Below are positions 16,747 to 25,507 of a DNA stretch of 37,719 nt, one piece after another. Source of the stretch: Brevibacillus sp. (GTDB lineage: Bacteria; Bacillota; Bacilli; Brevibacillales; Brevibacillaceae); assembly GCA_029240815.1 (NCBI GenBank), contig JARDZO010000011.1, forward strand, positions 1 through 37,719. The letters run 5' to 3'. The first letter of the stretch is position 1, and each line of letters starts with the position of its first letter. Made by a program: the position numbers and the translations under genes. Below the pieces are notes generated by a model that was not told where the DNA came from, did no database searches, and saw only the letters and a program-made list of their open reading frames with translations.

Positions 16747-16795
16747 GAATACTCGGGCTTTGCCCCTCAATCCACGTACAAAAAGGAGAATTTCC

Positions 16796-17734
16796 ATGGC
16801 CCATCCTACCTTGGATAACCTGTTAGCCAGCATGAACCGCGTGATTGTCGGAAAAGACGAACAAATTCGCCTGCTCGTGACAGCTCTGCTCGCGCGTGGT
16901 CATGTGCTGGTCGAGGATTTGCCCGGCATGGGAAAGACCGTCCTCGCGAAGACTTTGGCCCATGCGATCGGAGGAACCTATAATCGCTTGCAATTTACCG
17001 CAGATCTTTTGCCATCAGATGTCATCGGACTGCATGTATACAATCAACGCACACAGGATTTTGAATTGCGCAAAGGGCCTGTGTTTGCAGACGTTTTGCT
17101 CGCCGATGAGATCAACCGCGCTACGCCCCGAACACAATCCGGCTTGTTAGAGGGCATGGAGGAACGGCAGGTGACAATCGAAGGGATTACCTTACTCTTG
17201 CCTCCTGCGATGCTCGTCATTGCCACGCAAAATCCGATTGAATCGGAAGGCACTTATCCCCTTCCCGAAGCGCAATTGGACCGCTTTTTGTTCAAGCTGT
17301 CACTGGGCTACGGGACGAGGGAAGATTCCAGGGAGATCCTCAGACGTTTTCGCAGTGAGTCTCCTCTTAACGAGATCAGAGAGGTCATCCGTGTCGAGGA
17401 AATCGCCGCCCTGCAACGGGAAGTCACCTTGGTTCACGTGAGCCAAGCTGTGGAGGAATATGTCATCGACCTGACGGAGGCGACCCGCACACATCGCTCA
17501 GTGGAAGTAGGAATCAGTCCCCGAGCCATGCTCGCTCTGCTGCGCTCTGCACAGGCCGCAGCTTTCCTCGCTGGTCGTTCCTTCGTGTTGCCAGACGATG
17601 TAAAACGAGTGTTTCCTTGCCTCGCCACACATCGAATTCGCCTGTCAATGGAAGCCGAGCTGCATGTGACAGAGTCGGAAGTCGTGGAGCAAATTTTGAA
17701 AAGCGTGCCGACTCCAGTCGAGGAAAGCGTGTAG
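16796..17734 (+). CDS. MoxR-family AAA+ ATPase
   Basis: This 312-residue AAA+ protein has a Walker A motif in EDLPGMGKTVLAKTLA, a Walker B in VLLADEINRATPRTQ, a sensor region in IATQNPIESEGTYPLPEAQLDRF, and a C-terminal lid. MoxR ATPases act as chaperones for the assembly or activation of partner complexes and usually sit next to DUF58 proteins, as here. AAGGAG lies 7 nt before ATG 16796. It corresponds to B. subtilis YeaC by context (moxR, DUF58, DUF4129 membrane protein). The next gene starts 3 bp after the stop. Confidence 0.95.
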   Translation: MAHPTLDNLLASMNRVIVGKDEQIRLLVTALLARGHVLVEDLPGMGKTVLAKTLAHAIGGTYNRLQFTADLLPSDVIGLHVYNQRTQDFELRKGPVFADVLLADEINRATPRTQSGLLEGMEERQVTIEGITLLLPPAMLVIATQNPIESEGTYPLPEAQLDRFLFKLSLGYGTREDSREILRRFRSESPLNEIREVIRVEEIAALQREVTLVHVSQAVEEYVIDLTEATRTHRSVEVGISPRAMLALLRSAQAAAFLAGRSFVLPDDVKRVFPCLATHRIRLSMEAELHVTESEVVEQILKSVPTPVEESV

Positions 17735-17737
17735 GCA

Positions 17738-18928
17738 ATGAACACGAAGCAAACCTTTCACGTAATTGGTTTTTTCCTCCTGCTTTTCGCTCTGTTTTCC
17801 GGTAGCTGGTTTCTCTGGCTGTTTGGCGGTCTGTTCTTTTTTATGCCAGCCGCGCACAGCTGGTGGATCGCTAATATGAGCCGGTGGGTAAAGCTCGAAT
17901 GGATCGCGGACCAGACTCGCGTCATGCCAGGCACGCCCGTACAGGTCACCATCCGCCTGCACAATCGATCCTGGCTGCCGCTGCCTGCCACCTGGCTGCG
18001 ATTGACCCTGCCCGATCATGTCTCCGTCGATGGAGCTGATGAGGTGCGCGTGAGCAATCAGCGGACAGTCGTGCGACTCCGTTTGGATCTTCCTGTGCGG
18101 CAAAGCGCCCGGCGCACCCTGATTCTCACGCCACATAAGCGTGGTGTTGTCTGGCTCAGTGAAGTGCAGTCTGAAACGCTCCCCTTGTTCGCTGATGAAA
18201 TGAGCGCGATCCCGCTGAGGGTTTCCTTTTCCATGCTGGTCTATCCGTTACCATTGCCTTTGCCGTCCATCTCTATCGAGGATACCGAGCCGGACGGCAG
18301 CAGGCTCTCCCGTCAACGTCAGCAGGAGGATGTCACTTTCCAACGCGGCGTGCGTCCGTACATTCCCGGTGACCGTTTCAAGCATATCAACTGGAAGGCG
18401 ACCGCCAAAACAGGCACGCTGGCGACTCGCGTGTTTGAGCATACAGCACGTCCAGACTGGCGGATCGTCGGTCATATCCTGCCGTCGTACGAGCCTTTGC
18501 AGCAACGACATAACGATACGGTCAACGAGCGAACGATCTCCTGTCTGGCTGCATTGTCCATCTTTTGCCGGAAGCGTTCGTTGGGGTACGAATTGTACTT
18601 GAGCGTGAAGCAACGTGGTCGTGATCATTACCATCTACCTGCTGGAAGTGGCAAAAGCCATCATCTGCACGTGATGACCCAGCTTGCTCAGATGCATCAT
18701 TATGTCACGACGCCACTTCCCTCGATCCTCCGCCGTCTGGAAGAGAGTCCTTCCAACGAAACGATCTTGCTGATTACGCCACGACTGGATGAGGCCATGG
18801 AGCAGGCAATCGATCGGCTGCTCCGTCGCGGCCACCAAGTAGCTGTGCTGGATGTATCCGAAGAACATGCCGTGCTCCGACGCTATGAATCGTCACGGAC
18901 TCCGATCGGGAGGTGGAGCGTACGATGA
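17738..18928 (+). CDS. DUF58 membrane protein (YeaD-like)
   Basis: This 396-residue protein has two N-terminal transmembrane helices (about 5-45), a beta-rich segment (about 55-170), and the DUF58 signature VRPYIPGDRFKHINWKATA with TGTLATRVFE near residue 205-235. The later part is a von Willebrand A-like fold with LITPRLDEAMEQAID. DUF58 proteins are the usual partners of MoxR ATPases; their biochemical role is unclear. It starts 3 bp after moxR and ends in an ATGA overlap with the next gene. Confidence 0.92.
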   Translation: MNTKQTFHVIGFFLLLFALFSGSWFLWLFGGLFFFMPAAHSWWIANMSRWVKLEWIADQTRVMPGTPVQVTIRLHNRSWLPLPATWLRLTLPDHVSVDGADEVRVSNQRTVVRLRLDLPVRQSARRTLILTPHKRGVVWLSEVQSETLPLFADEMSAIPLRVSFSMLVYPLPLPLPSISIEDTEPDGSRLSRQRQQEDVTFQRGVRPYIPGDRFKHINWKATAKTGTLATRVFEHTARPDWRIVGHILPSYEPLQQRHNDTVNERTISCLAALSIFCRKRSLGYELYLSVKQRGRDHYHLPAGSGKSHHLHVMTQLAQMHHYVTTPLPSILRRLEESPSNETILLITPRLDEAMEQAIDRLLRRGHQVAVLDVSEEHAVLRRYESSRTPIGRWSVR

Positions 18929-20247
18929 TCGTGACCACAATTGGGCGCTGGACACTGGCTTTTTGGCTCGAAGCCTTGCTACTGGCAGGTGGCTTTATGC
19001 TGTTCGGCTATCTGTCAGCCAGCTTCGGTCCATTCCTGCTATTCGGAATCATCGCCTCGCTGCTATTCGCTATGGGTGGCCTGATTTTCCACGAAGGCAG
19101 TCGAAATCCCCTCTTCCCTATGCTTCTTTATGTCATCGTTGCCGGCGTGGGAGTGCTCGGCTACCTAGTATTTGATTCTTGGATGATCGCTTTGATCGCC
19201 GCAGCCCTGTTTTTCTGGAGAATTCAAGCCGTTGCCTCCGATGGCATCAGCCATGCCAATCTGCAGCGGCGATTCGTGCTTGTCCTGTTGGTCTGCCTCG
19301 TCCAGCTGGTGATAGGAGGATTATACGGGTCTGCCGTCCACTCCGAAGCCTTTCAGGCAACTACGTACTACTGGATGCTGGGGCTGACACTCGGAAGCTA
19401 TCTGTTGCTCAGCTTGCTCGAATACGTCACACGTGAGCAAATCATCACGCCACGCCTCCCTGCCTCTAGTCGCGTCAAGCTTGGTGGACAGGTATTGGCT
19501 GCGCATTCGCTTGTAACCATCGGCTATCTGCTAGTCGCCTCTGCCGTCCTAGGAGCGCTCGCTCTGCTGTGGTCATGGGTGAAAGGCCCTCTCGGGAGCG
19601 GGCTGTACTGGTTGATGAAGCCGATCCTGGAGCAGCTGGCGGCGTGGACAGAAGGCTTATCCGGTGTATTGGGGAAAGATCGCCGAGTCAATGACCTATT
19701 GGATAATCAGGGGCAGGGAGGAGATCAGCCGTATCTCCCCACCGATCAAGGTGAGCCTCTTTTCAACGTGCTGGAGCCATATTTAATCGTGGGGGTCTCC
19801 TTACTCATTCTGATAGGACTTGCCAGATTTATTTGGAAGCGGCGCCACCATAAGGAAGGGGCTCCTGAACAAACTCCTCCTACCAGTGACGCCACAGCCT
19901 GGACTCCGCTCTCTGGGTCTGACGGCGAAGAAGGCAGTCCCCTGCGAGACATTCGCCATTGGTTTAAAAAGACTCCCGGTCCTGCCGACGATCCGGCGCG
20001 TTACGCCTACTACCAATTTTTGAAGCACACGGCTTCACGAGGGATGCCCATCTATCGCTTCGAAACCAGTCAGGAGTATTTGAAACGCCTGCAGCAGCAA
20101 TGGCAAGATGCGGCTTCCCTCCAGCTGGCTGCAACCATTACCGATTCGTACGAAAAGTATCGCTATCACGAGCAATCCCTCTCCCCCGAAGAGCTGGCAG
20201 CGATGCAGCAAGCGGTGAAATCCTTGCGAGAGACGCCAGCGACATGA
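18925..20247 (+). CDS. DUF4129 membrane protein lacking a transglutaminase core
   Basis: This 440-residue protein has at least seven transmembrane helices in residues 1-230, an extracytoplasmic stretch (about 230-285), another helix (about 290-307), and a C-terminal DUF4129-like domain with PARYAYYQFLKHTASRGMP and ETSQEYLKRL. In B. subtilis the third gene of this operon (YebA) has a transglutaminase-like domain between the helices and DUF4129. Here the protein is about 300 residues shorter, and no Cys-His-Asp transglutaminase motif is seen. I use ATG 18925 (ATGA overlap with the DUF58 stop, GGAGG upstream), not the GTG at 18913, whose Shine-Dalgarno would overlap it. Confidence 0.87.
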   Translation: MIVTTIGRWTLAFWLEALLLAGGFMLFGYLSASFGPFLLFGIIASLLFAMGGLIFHEGSRNPLFPMLLYVIVAGVGVLGYLVFDSWMIALIAAALFFWRIQAVASDGISHANLQRRFVLVLLVCLVQLVIGGLYGSAVHSEAFQATTYYWMLGLTLGSYLLLSLLEYVTREQIITPRLPASSRVKLGGQVLAAHSLVTIGYLLVASAVLGALALLWSWVKGPLGSGLYWLMKPILEQLAAWTEGLSGVLGKDRRVNDLLDNQGQGGDQPYLPTDQGEPLFNVLEPYLIVGVSLLILIGLARFIWKRRHHKEGAPEQTPPTSDATAWTPLSGSDGEEGSPLRDIRHWFKKTPGPADDPARYAYYQFLKHTASRGMPIYRFETSQEYLKRLQQQWQDAASLQLAATITDSYEKYRYHEQSLSPEELAAMQQAVKSLRETPAT

Positions 20248-20266
20248 TCTCGATTTTCTTCGCCGG

Positions 20267-20292
20267 CCACGCATTCTTGTGCGTGGTTTTTT
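20267..20292 (+). terminator. Terminator of the moxR operon
   Basis: CCACGCA (20267-20273) pairs with TGCGTGG (20280-20286) with a 6-nt loop and six T after it. It follows the DUF4129 stop by 20 bp. Confidence 0.9.
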
Positions 20293-20297
20293 GTTTT

Positions 20298-20438
20298 TCT
20301 TGACACTGTTCCTTGCTTCTTACCGGGTAAATGAGACGAATACGACTGAATTAATCAATCGTTTAACAGAGATATCTGAGATTCCTTGCAGACAGCGCTT
20401 TGCGCAAATAATGGAGTACGATGCTCCTATCCAAACAA
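20298..20438 (+). other. Gene-free segment between two terminators, possible small transcript
   Basis: This stretch lies between the moxR terminator and a second strong terminator. It begins with TTGACA (about 20298-20303), but no good -10 box lies 16-18 bp further on. The only open frame crossing it (20279-20485) has no ribosome binding site and ends inside the second terminator. It may give a small untranslated RNA or be a leftover of a deleted gene. Confidence 0.3.
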
Positions 20439-20480
20439 AAAAGACAGACGCTTGCCTACATGCCTGCGTCTGTCTTTTGT
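20439..20480 (+). terminator. Strong terminator without an upstream gene
   Basis: AAAAGACAGACGC (20439-20451) pairs perfectly with GCGTCTGTCTTTT (20466-20478). The plus-strand reading ends in TCTTTTGTT. It can also terminate in the minus direction (AAAAAA becomes T run), but no minus-strand gene ends here. Confidence 0.8.
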
Positions 20481-20657
20481 TATGAGTAAAGATAAAACTT
20501 TATTCATAAATAACGAGGAATAAAAGGTTGAAGATCAGGAACTTTGTTTTATAGATATATCGCGAAAATCATTTTACAATTAAAAAGGAATGGAAAATCG
20601 ATCCAAAAATGTTTAGACGTCGAACGATATCCCCCATATTCAAAAGAGGTGTTCTTG

Positions 20658-22178
20658 TTGAAAACTAGTACCGAAGTACGCCAGATTTTATCCACGTATC
20701 CCTTTGGCTTTTTGTTTAATCATCACACAGATGCGATTTGTGTCATGGATGCTTCAGGAAACCCTTTTTATGCGAATCCCTCCGCTGCACACCTTTTCAG
20801 CATACCCGAAAATGAATGGTCATCCATTCATTTTCAAAGCAGAATCGTCCCGGATGAAATCGAAACCTTTCACTATTATTTCAAGCGTGCTGTAGATGGT
20901 GAAAGCAACATGTTTGAAATATCCGTACATAACGAAGCCAATCAAAAAGTAAAGCTTCATGTAAAAACCGTTACCCTTGAGCTTGACGGACAGACAGTGG
21001 GCGTCACCGTTTATATGACGGACATCACGGCGCAAAAGCAAAAAGAAGCCGAATTTCTTCAATCATCCAAGGATCTATGCAAATCGTTCATTGAACACAA
21101 TCGAGATCCCATTCTGTTATTAGACCTGGAATCTACGATTGTTTTTGCCAACTCCGCTTTTTCTCGGCTGTTAGGATGGTCCAAGAGCAGTCTCGAAGGA
21201 TTCCATATTCTGCAGTGCCCCTCTATCCCACCCCATCTCATTAAGCAAATGAGCGACTATTTCCAACGCGCTATTGCTTTCGAAAGCACTGCACAAGCCG
21301 ATGAAACCCGACATCTAGAACTATTGGAAACCGTCCGAATCACTGACGCAGGGCAGGAGTATCAGATGATCCTATCCATTACTCCGATTTATGACGCCCC
21401 TGGTTCCGTATGTAATTGGGCCGTTCACCTCCGCAATAATACGGACAAAAAAACGCTCGAAAGACAGTTGGAACAGTTGGTATTCGAACAGCAGGTGTCC
21501 ACTGAACTAGAGAAAATCGAGCACCTTCAAACCGTCAGCCATCTCGCAGCCAGCATTTCTCATGAAGTACGGAATCCACTGACCGTGACCCGCGGCTTTA
21601 TCCAATTGCTGCGTGATTCTACCCTTTCCCAAGAGAAAAAACTGATGTATATCGGTTTTAGCCTGAAAGAATTGGATCGCGCCGAGCATATCATCAGTGA
21701 TTATCTCTCTTTTGCCAAGCCTTCATTGGAAAATGTTGAATCTCTTGATGTAAATAAAGAATTGGACTACATCATCCAAGTGATCCGTCCATTCGCCAGC
21801 ATGAGAAACATCGCTCTCCACGTCCAAAAAGCAGATCATGAGCTGCAAATCTGGGGGGACCGACAAAAACTGCATCAGGCTCTTGTGAATCTCATGAAAA
21901 ATGGCATTGAAGCCATGGACGGGAACGGAGATTTGACGATTACATTACATGTAAACGACGACAAAATAGTTATTGTCATTGAAGATACAGGGAAAGGAAT
22001 GGACCCTGATCAACTACTCAAACTGGGGACTCCTTTTTTTACCACCAAGGAAAATGGGACGGGTCTCGGTACCATGGTTGCTTTCAGCATTATCCGAGCC
22101 ATGCAAGGCGAGATTGACGTCAAGAGCGAAAGAGGATACGGCACACGTTTCACCATTTCCTTTCCACCGCTCTCGTAA
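20658..22178 (+). CDS. PAS-domain sensor histidine kinase (sporulation-kinase type)
   Basis: This protein of about 506 residues has two PAS domains (about 20-135 and 145-270), a HisKA domain with the phosphoacceptor in ISHEVRNPLTVTRGFIQLL, and a HATPase domain with NLMKNGIEAM, DTGKGM, GTPFFTTKENGTGLG. There are no transmembrane helices, so it is cytoplasmic. The architecture matches KinA/KinC/KinE-type orphan kinases that feed the Spo0A phosphorelay; no response regulator is nearby. I place the start at TTG 20658, because AGAGGTG lies just upstream. The open frame reaches back to 20544, but no ribosome binding site is found there and the extra residues are not PAS-like. The precise phosphorelay role is inference. 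Confidence 0.88.
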   Translation: MKTSTEVRQILSTYPFGFLFNHHTDAICVMDASGNPFYANPSAAHLFSIPENEWSSIHFQSRIVPDEIETFHYYFKRAVDGESNMFEISVHNEANQKVKLHVKTVTLELDGQTVGVTVYMTDITAQKQKEAEFLQSSKDLCKSFIEHNRDPILLLDLESTIVFANSAFSRLLGWSKSSLEGFHILQCPSIPPHLIKQMSDYFQRAIAFESTAQADETRHLELLETVRITDAGQEYQMILSITPIYDAPGSVCNWAVHLRNNTDKKTLERQLEQLVFEQQVSTELEKIEHLQTVSHLAASISHEVRNPLTVTRGFIQLLRDSTLSQEKKLMYIGFSLKELDRAEHIISDYLSFAKPSLENVESLDVNKELDYIIQVIRPFASMRNIALHVQKADHELQIWGDRQKLHQALVNLMKNGIEAMDGNGDLTITLHVNDDKIVIVIEDTGKGMDPDQLLKLGTPFFTTKENGTGLGTMVAFSIIRAMQGEIDVKSERGYGTRFTISFPPLS

Positions 22179-22230
22179 CGAGCTGATCGCCAACATGCTA
22201 CGCTCAGCTTTCGAAGGATCTCCTCGCAAA

Positions 22231-22275
22231 AAAGCAGCCTCCTGCCAGCATAATTGCTCGAGAAGAGACTGCTTT
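22231..22275. terminator. Possible terminator between convergent kinase and dehydrogenase genes
   Basis: AAAGCAG (22231-22237) pairs with CTGCTTT (22269-22275), with an inner AGCA/TGCT stem. Both sides carry short T-rich tails. It fits as a shared terminator for the convergent genes ending at 22178 and 22300. Confidence 0.5.
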
Positions 22276-22299
22276 CTACTTTTACATCAACTCGTTCTT

Positions 22300-23328
22300 T
22301 TAAAAGGCACGTCCATACTGTTTTGGCGGTTGGAGCTCTTCAGGAGAGATCGCGCGAATGGCATGCAATGCCCAATAAGGGTCACGCAGCATTCCACGAC
22401 CGACCGCTACGAGATCCGTGTCGCCATTTCCGATCGAAGCTTCTGCCAGCTTGGCATCGTCCAAATTCCCTACAGCGATCACCGGGACGTCCAATGCTTG
22501 TTTGATCGCGCGCGCCAATGGAACTTGGTAGCCAGGATGAATGCCTGGGCGTCCAGCAGAGCCGATCGGACCTTCCCCGCCACTGGACAAATGAAAAATA
22601 TCCACGCCCGCTTCTTTGTATCGGCTGCACAGCTCCTTGCTGTACTCCAATCCGTATCCGCCATCTACATATTCTACAGCGGAGACTCGCATGATTAGTG
22701 GCATATCTGCCGGAATTACCTTCTTAACAGCCTGAATGACTTCTACTCCGAACAGGGCAGGATCCTTGCCGTATTGGTCGTCCCGCTTGTTTGTGAGTGG
22801 GGAATGGAATTGGTGAATCAAATATCCGTGCGCGCCATGAATCTCGATGGTATCCATGCCAGCCTCGACAGCACGTCTCGCGGACTCAGCAAACTTCACC
22901 ACCATCTCTTGTACCTCTTCTGTAGTCAACGCACGAGGTGTTTTGTATCGGGACCCGGGGAAAGCAATAGCGGATGAGGACACAGGCACTTCTGCATCTT
23001 CAGCTTTACGTCCGGCATGCCCGATCTGGATCCCGATTTTCGCACCGTATTTATGTACTTCCGAGACAATGCGGGAATAGGCAGGAATTTGTTCATCTGA
23101 CCACAAACCGAGATCGCCATTGGAAATACGTCCGTCTGGCTCCACATCCGTCATTTCCACGATAATCAGTCCGGTGCCCCCGATCGCACGTGATACGTAG
23201 TGAACAAAATGCCAATCTGTAGGCGTACCGTCATGAGCATCGACCGAGTATTGGCACATCGGTGGCATGACGATCCTGTTTTTCAATGTAAGTCCTTTTA
23301 CTTGAAACGGGGAAGACAACAGCGCCAT
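22300..23328 (-). CDS. namA: NADPH dehydrogenase, old yellow enzyme family (NamA/YqjM-like)
   Basis: This 342-residue TIM-barrel flavoprotein carries LKNRIVMPPMCQYS, GLIIVEMTDVEPDGRIS, IGIQIGHAGRKAE, IEIHGAHGYLIHQFHSPLTNKR and VAVGRGMLRDPYWA, all typical of YqjM-type old yellow enzymes. The active-site cysteine (PPMCQYS) and the FMN/substrate His residues (HAGRK, HGAHG) are present. These enzymes reduce activated C=C bonds with NADPH and are linked to oxidative or electrophile stress. I use ATG 23328 because AGGAG is 8-9 nt upstream; the GTG three codons earlier is too close to the Shine-Dalgarno. The physiological substrate is unknown. Confidence 0.92.
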   Translation of the reverse strand: MALLSSPFQVKGLTLKNRIVMPPMCQYSVDAHDGTPTDWHFVHYVSRAIGGTGLIIVEMTDVEPDGRISNGDLGLWSDEQIPAYSRIVSEVHKYGAKIGIQIGHAGRKAEDAEVPVSSSAIAFPGSRYKTPRALTTEEVQEMVVKFAESARRAVEAGMDTIEIHGAHGYLIHQFHSPLTNKRDDQYGKDPALFGVEVIQAVKKVIPADMPLIMRVSAVEYVDGGYGLEYSKELCSRYKEAGVDIFHLSSGGEGPIGSAGRPGIHPGYQVPLARAIKQALDVPVIAVGNLDDAKLAEASIGNGDTDLVAVGRGMLRDPYWALHAIRAISPEELQPPKQYGRAF

Positions 23329-23533
23329 TTGTTCCACTCCTCTTGCTTTTTTTCACCATCATGCCAAAAGTAGGTTTGTTGTGCAATGCCTCGCTGCACT
23401 TTGCCAGGAAACAAAGTGCTCAAAAAAGAATGGACGGAAAATCCGTAACATAATAATATACGATTACGCAAAAAGATATTTTCCTGTATAGATCCGAAAA
23501 CTGTAAATCCTTTTCCGAAGGGAGCGACACCAA

Positions 23534-24187
23534 ATGGAAATCTTCAAAGGCGTACACATGCTTCACCTCCCCTTTCACGGGATGGTGATTCACCCCATTC
23601 TCGTGTTCGATCATAAAGACGCGATATTGATCGATACTGGATTCCCCGGTCAGTTTGGGGAGCTGCGAGCAGCCATCGAGCAAGCAGGCCTATTGTTCCA
23701 CCAACTAAAAGCAGTCATCCTCACACACCAAGACCTGGATCACATCGGGAATTTGCCAGAGATTTTGCAGGAAACCAGGGGCCGAATCAACGTTTACGCG
23801 CATGAACTGGATCGCCCCTATATTCAGGGTGAGCTACCCCTGATCAAAGACGGACACCTCGAAAATCCGCCAAAGGGTACCGTGACCGATTTGCTCGTAG
23901 ATGGTCAAGAGCTCCCCTTTTGCGGCGGGATTCGTGTGATCCATACACCCGGGCATACCGATGGGCATATCAGCCTTTATTTACGGGAGAGTAAAACACT
24001 TATCGCAGGGGATTCCATGTACAGTGTGGACGGAAAGCTGATGGGTGTTCATGGTCCTACCACGCTAGACCTCAAGTCCGCCCAGCTCTCTTTGAAGAAA
24101 TATGCCGAGTTCGACATCACCTCTGTCATTTGTTATCACGGAGGCGTCAGCACCCAAAACATCCAGCAACAGCTTCGTGAGCTTTAA
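23534..24187 (+). CDS. MBL-fold metallo-hydrolase
   Basis: This 217-residue protein has the metallo-beta-lactamase metal motif THQDLDHIG (residues 64-72; Q replaces the usual first histidine of HxHxDH), then HTPGHTDGHISLY, AGDSMYSVDG and a final CYHGG histidine. The HxDxDH variant still leaves enough ligands for a binuclear site; related proteins with THxDxDH are common glyoxalase II-like hydrolases. It is cytoplasmic, with no signal peptide. ATG 23534 follows GAAGGGAG. It stands alone between two minus-strand genes. The substrate cannot be told. Confidence 0.9.
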   Translation: MEIFKGVHMLHLPFHGMVIHPILVFDHKDAILIDTGFPGQFGELRAAIEQAGLLFHQLKAVILTHQDLDHIGNLPEILQETRGRINVYAHELDRPYIQGELPLIKDGHLENPPKGTVTDLLVDGQELPFCGGIRVIHTPGHTDGHISLYLRESKTLIAGDSMYSVDGKLMGVHGPTTLDLKSAQLSLKKYAEFDITSVICYHGGVSTQNIQQQLREL

Positions 24188-24222
24188 GTCGAGGTACGTT
24201 CTTCCCCCCTGCAAACACAAAT

Positions 24223-24261
24223 ACCCCCTTTGGCGAAAGGAAGCTTTCTACCGAAGGGGGT
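24223..24261. terminator. Terminator between the MBL hydrolase and citrate synthase genes
   Basis: ACCCCCTT (24223-24230) pairs with AAGGGGGT (24254-24261), and GAAAG/CTTTC pairs inside. The minus reading ends in ATTTGTGTTTG. It serves citrate synthase and possibly the convergent MBL gene. Confidence 0.75.
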
Positions 24262-24282
24262 GTTGTCTGTTCAAGAATAGGA

Positions 24283-25386
24283 TTACTCCGGCATCGTGCC
24301 GATGTAATTGGATTGCGGGCGGATGATGCGGTTCTTGCCAGCCTGCTCCAGCACATGTGCACTCCAGCCAACGACGCGGCTGACTGCAAAGGTCGGCGTG
24401 AACAGGTCGTCGTCCAGACCTACAGCGCGCATAACAGCTGCTGCAAAGAACTCGACGTTGGTATTCAGCTTGCGCCCTGGCTTGTATTCATCCAGAAGCT
24501 TCAAGCCTACTTTTTCTACATGTGTCGCCAGATCAAACCACGGATCGTTGGCAGACAGCTCGGAAGCTACTACACGCAGGGCAGTCGCACGAGGGTCGAT
24601 GGTTTTATAGACGCGATGCCCAAAGCCCATCAGTCGTCCACCGTTCTCCAGCTTGCCCCTGAGCCACGGTTCTGCATTTTCCTTGGTGCCGATCGCTTCG
24701 ATCATTTCGGTTACTTCAGATGGAGCACCGCCGTGCAACGGACCTTTCAGCGTACCGATAGCCGCCGTGATGGAAGACACCAGATCCGATTCCGTCGAGC
24801 TGACAACCCGTCCAGCAAAGGTCGAGGCATTCATGCCGTGCTCCTGCGTCAAAATCAAGTACGCATCCAGGGCACGTACATGGGCAGAATTTGGCTTCTC
24901 GCCTTTGAGCATGTACAGGTAATTGGCGGTGTGATCCAACTCTGCGTTTGGAGCGAGTGGTTCACGACCTTCCAGACAGGCAAAGCGATATGCGACGATC
25001 GTCGGCATTTTGGCAGCCAACGAAATCACTTCGTCAATAGTTGGAGGCCAACCGTGAGCTGAGCTGCCAAGCGCAGAAACACCCGTACGCAGCACGCTCA
25101 TCATATCGACGTCAGCCGGTATGAGTTTCAGAATACCTTTTACATGTTCAGGCAATTCACGATTTGCTTTCAATTTACTGCTCAGGTCAGCGAGTTCTTC
25201 TGCACTGGGCAAATGACCGTACCAGAGCAAATGAGCTACTTCTTCAAATGTGTGGTGAATGGCCAAATCACGAGCCCAATGCCCGCGATACACGAGCAAG
25301 CCATTAATGCCATCGACCAGGCTCAGATCCGTTTCTGCTACTGCGATGCCATCCAGACCAATTGCCAACGTATGTTGTTTACTCAT
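24283..25386 (-). CDS. citA: Citrate synthase (CitA-like)
   Basis: This 367-residue protein is a citrate synthase of the short Gram-positive type: LSLVDGINGLLVYRGH, GPLHGGAPSEV with H218, GFGHRVYK with H257, and the C-terminal SRVVGWSAHVLEQ. The third catalytic residue is normally Asp in an NVDF motif; here it is NVEF, with E312. It condenses oxaloacetate and acetyl-CoA. The upstream LysR gene and an ideal LysR box at 25470-25490 recall the citR-citA pair of B. subtilis, though there the genes are divergent. The start is ATG 25386 with AAGGAG 10 nt upstream; the GTG three codons earlier is too close to the Shine-Dalgarno. A methylcitrate synthase role cannot be excluded. Confidence 0.9.
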   Translation of the reverse strand: MSKQHTLAIGLDGIAVAETDLSLVDGINGLLVYRGHWARDLAIHHTFEEVAHLLWYGHLPSAEELADLSSKLKANRELPEHVKGILKLIPADVDMMSVLRTGVSALGSSAHGWPPTIDEVISLAAKMPTIVAYRFACLEGREPLAPNAELDHTANYLYMLKGEKPNSAHVRALDAYLILTQEHGMNASTFAGRVVSSTESDLVSSITAAIGTLKGPLHGGAPSEVTEMIEAIGTKENAEPWLRGKLENGGRLMGFGHRVYKTIDPRATALRVVASELSANDPWFDLATHVEKVGLKLLDEYKPGRKLNTNVEFFAAAVMRAVGLDDDLFTPTFAVSRVVGWSAHVLEQAGKNRIIRPQSNYIGTMPE

Positions 25387-25421
25387 TGATCCCACTCCTT
25401 GTTACCGTCTCTATTTCTTTT

Positions 25422-25490
25422 AGTATATCCGATTGTGATTCGTAAATGAAATAGAACTAAAATGCGATTTTGATCACGTTTTATAATCAA
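25422..25490 (-). promoter_or_regulatory. citA promoter region with LysR-type box
   Basis: On the minus strand a -10 box TATACT lies at 25427-25422 with only a weak -35. TTGAT-N11-ATCAA, a dyad with the T-N11-A signature of LysR regulators, lies at 25470-25490. This is about 55-75 bp upstream of the expected transcription start, where LysR proteins bind to activate. Confidence 0.6.
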
Positions 25491-25507
25491 TCTCCACCCT
25501 GAAATGG

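Noticed and set aside
20544..20657. Upstream start for the PAS kinase
   Set aside because: No ribosome binding site precedes it and the extra residues are basic and unlike PAS; AGAGGTG before TTG 20658 is better.
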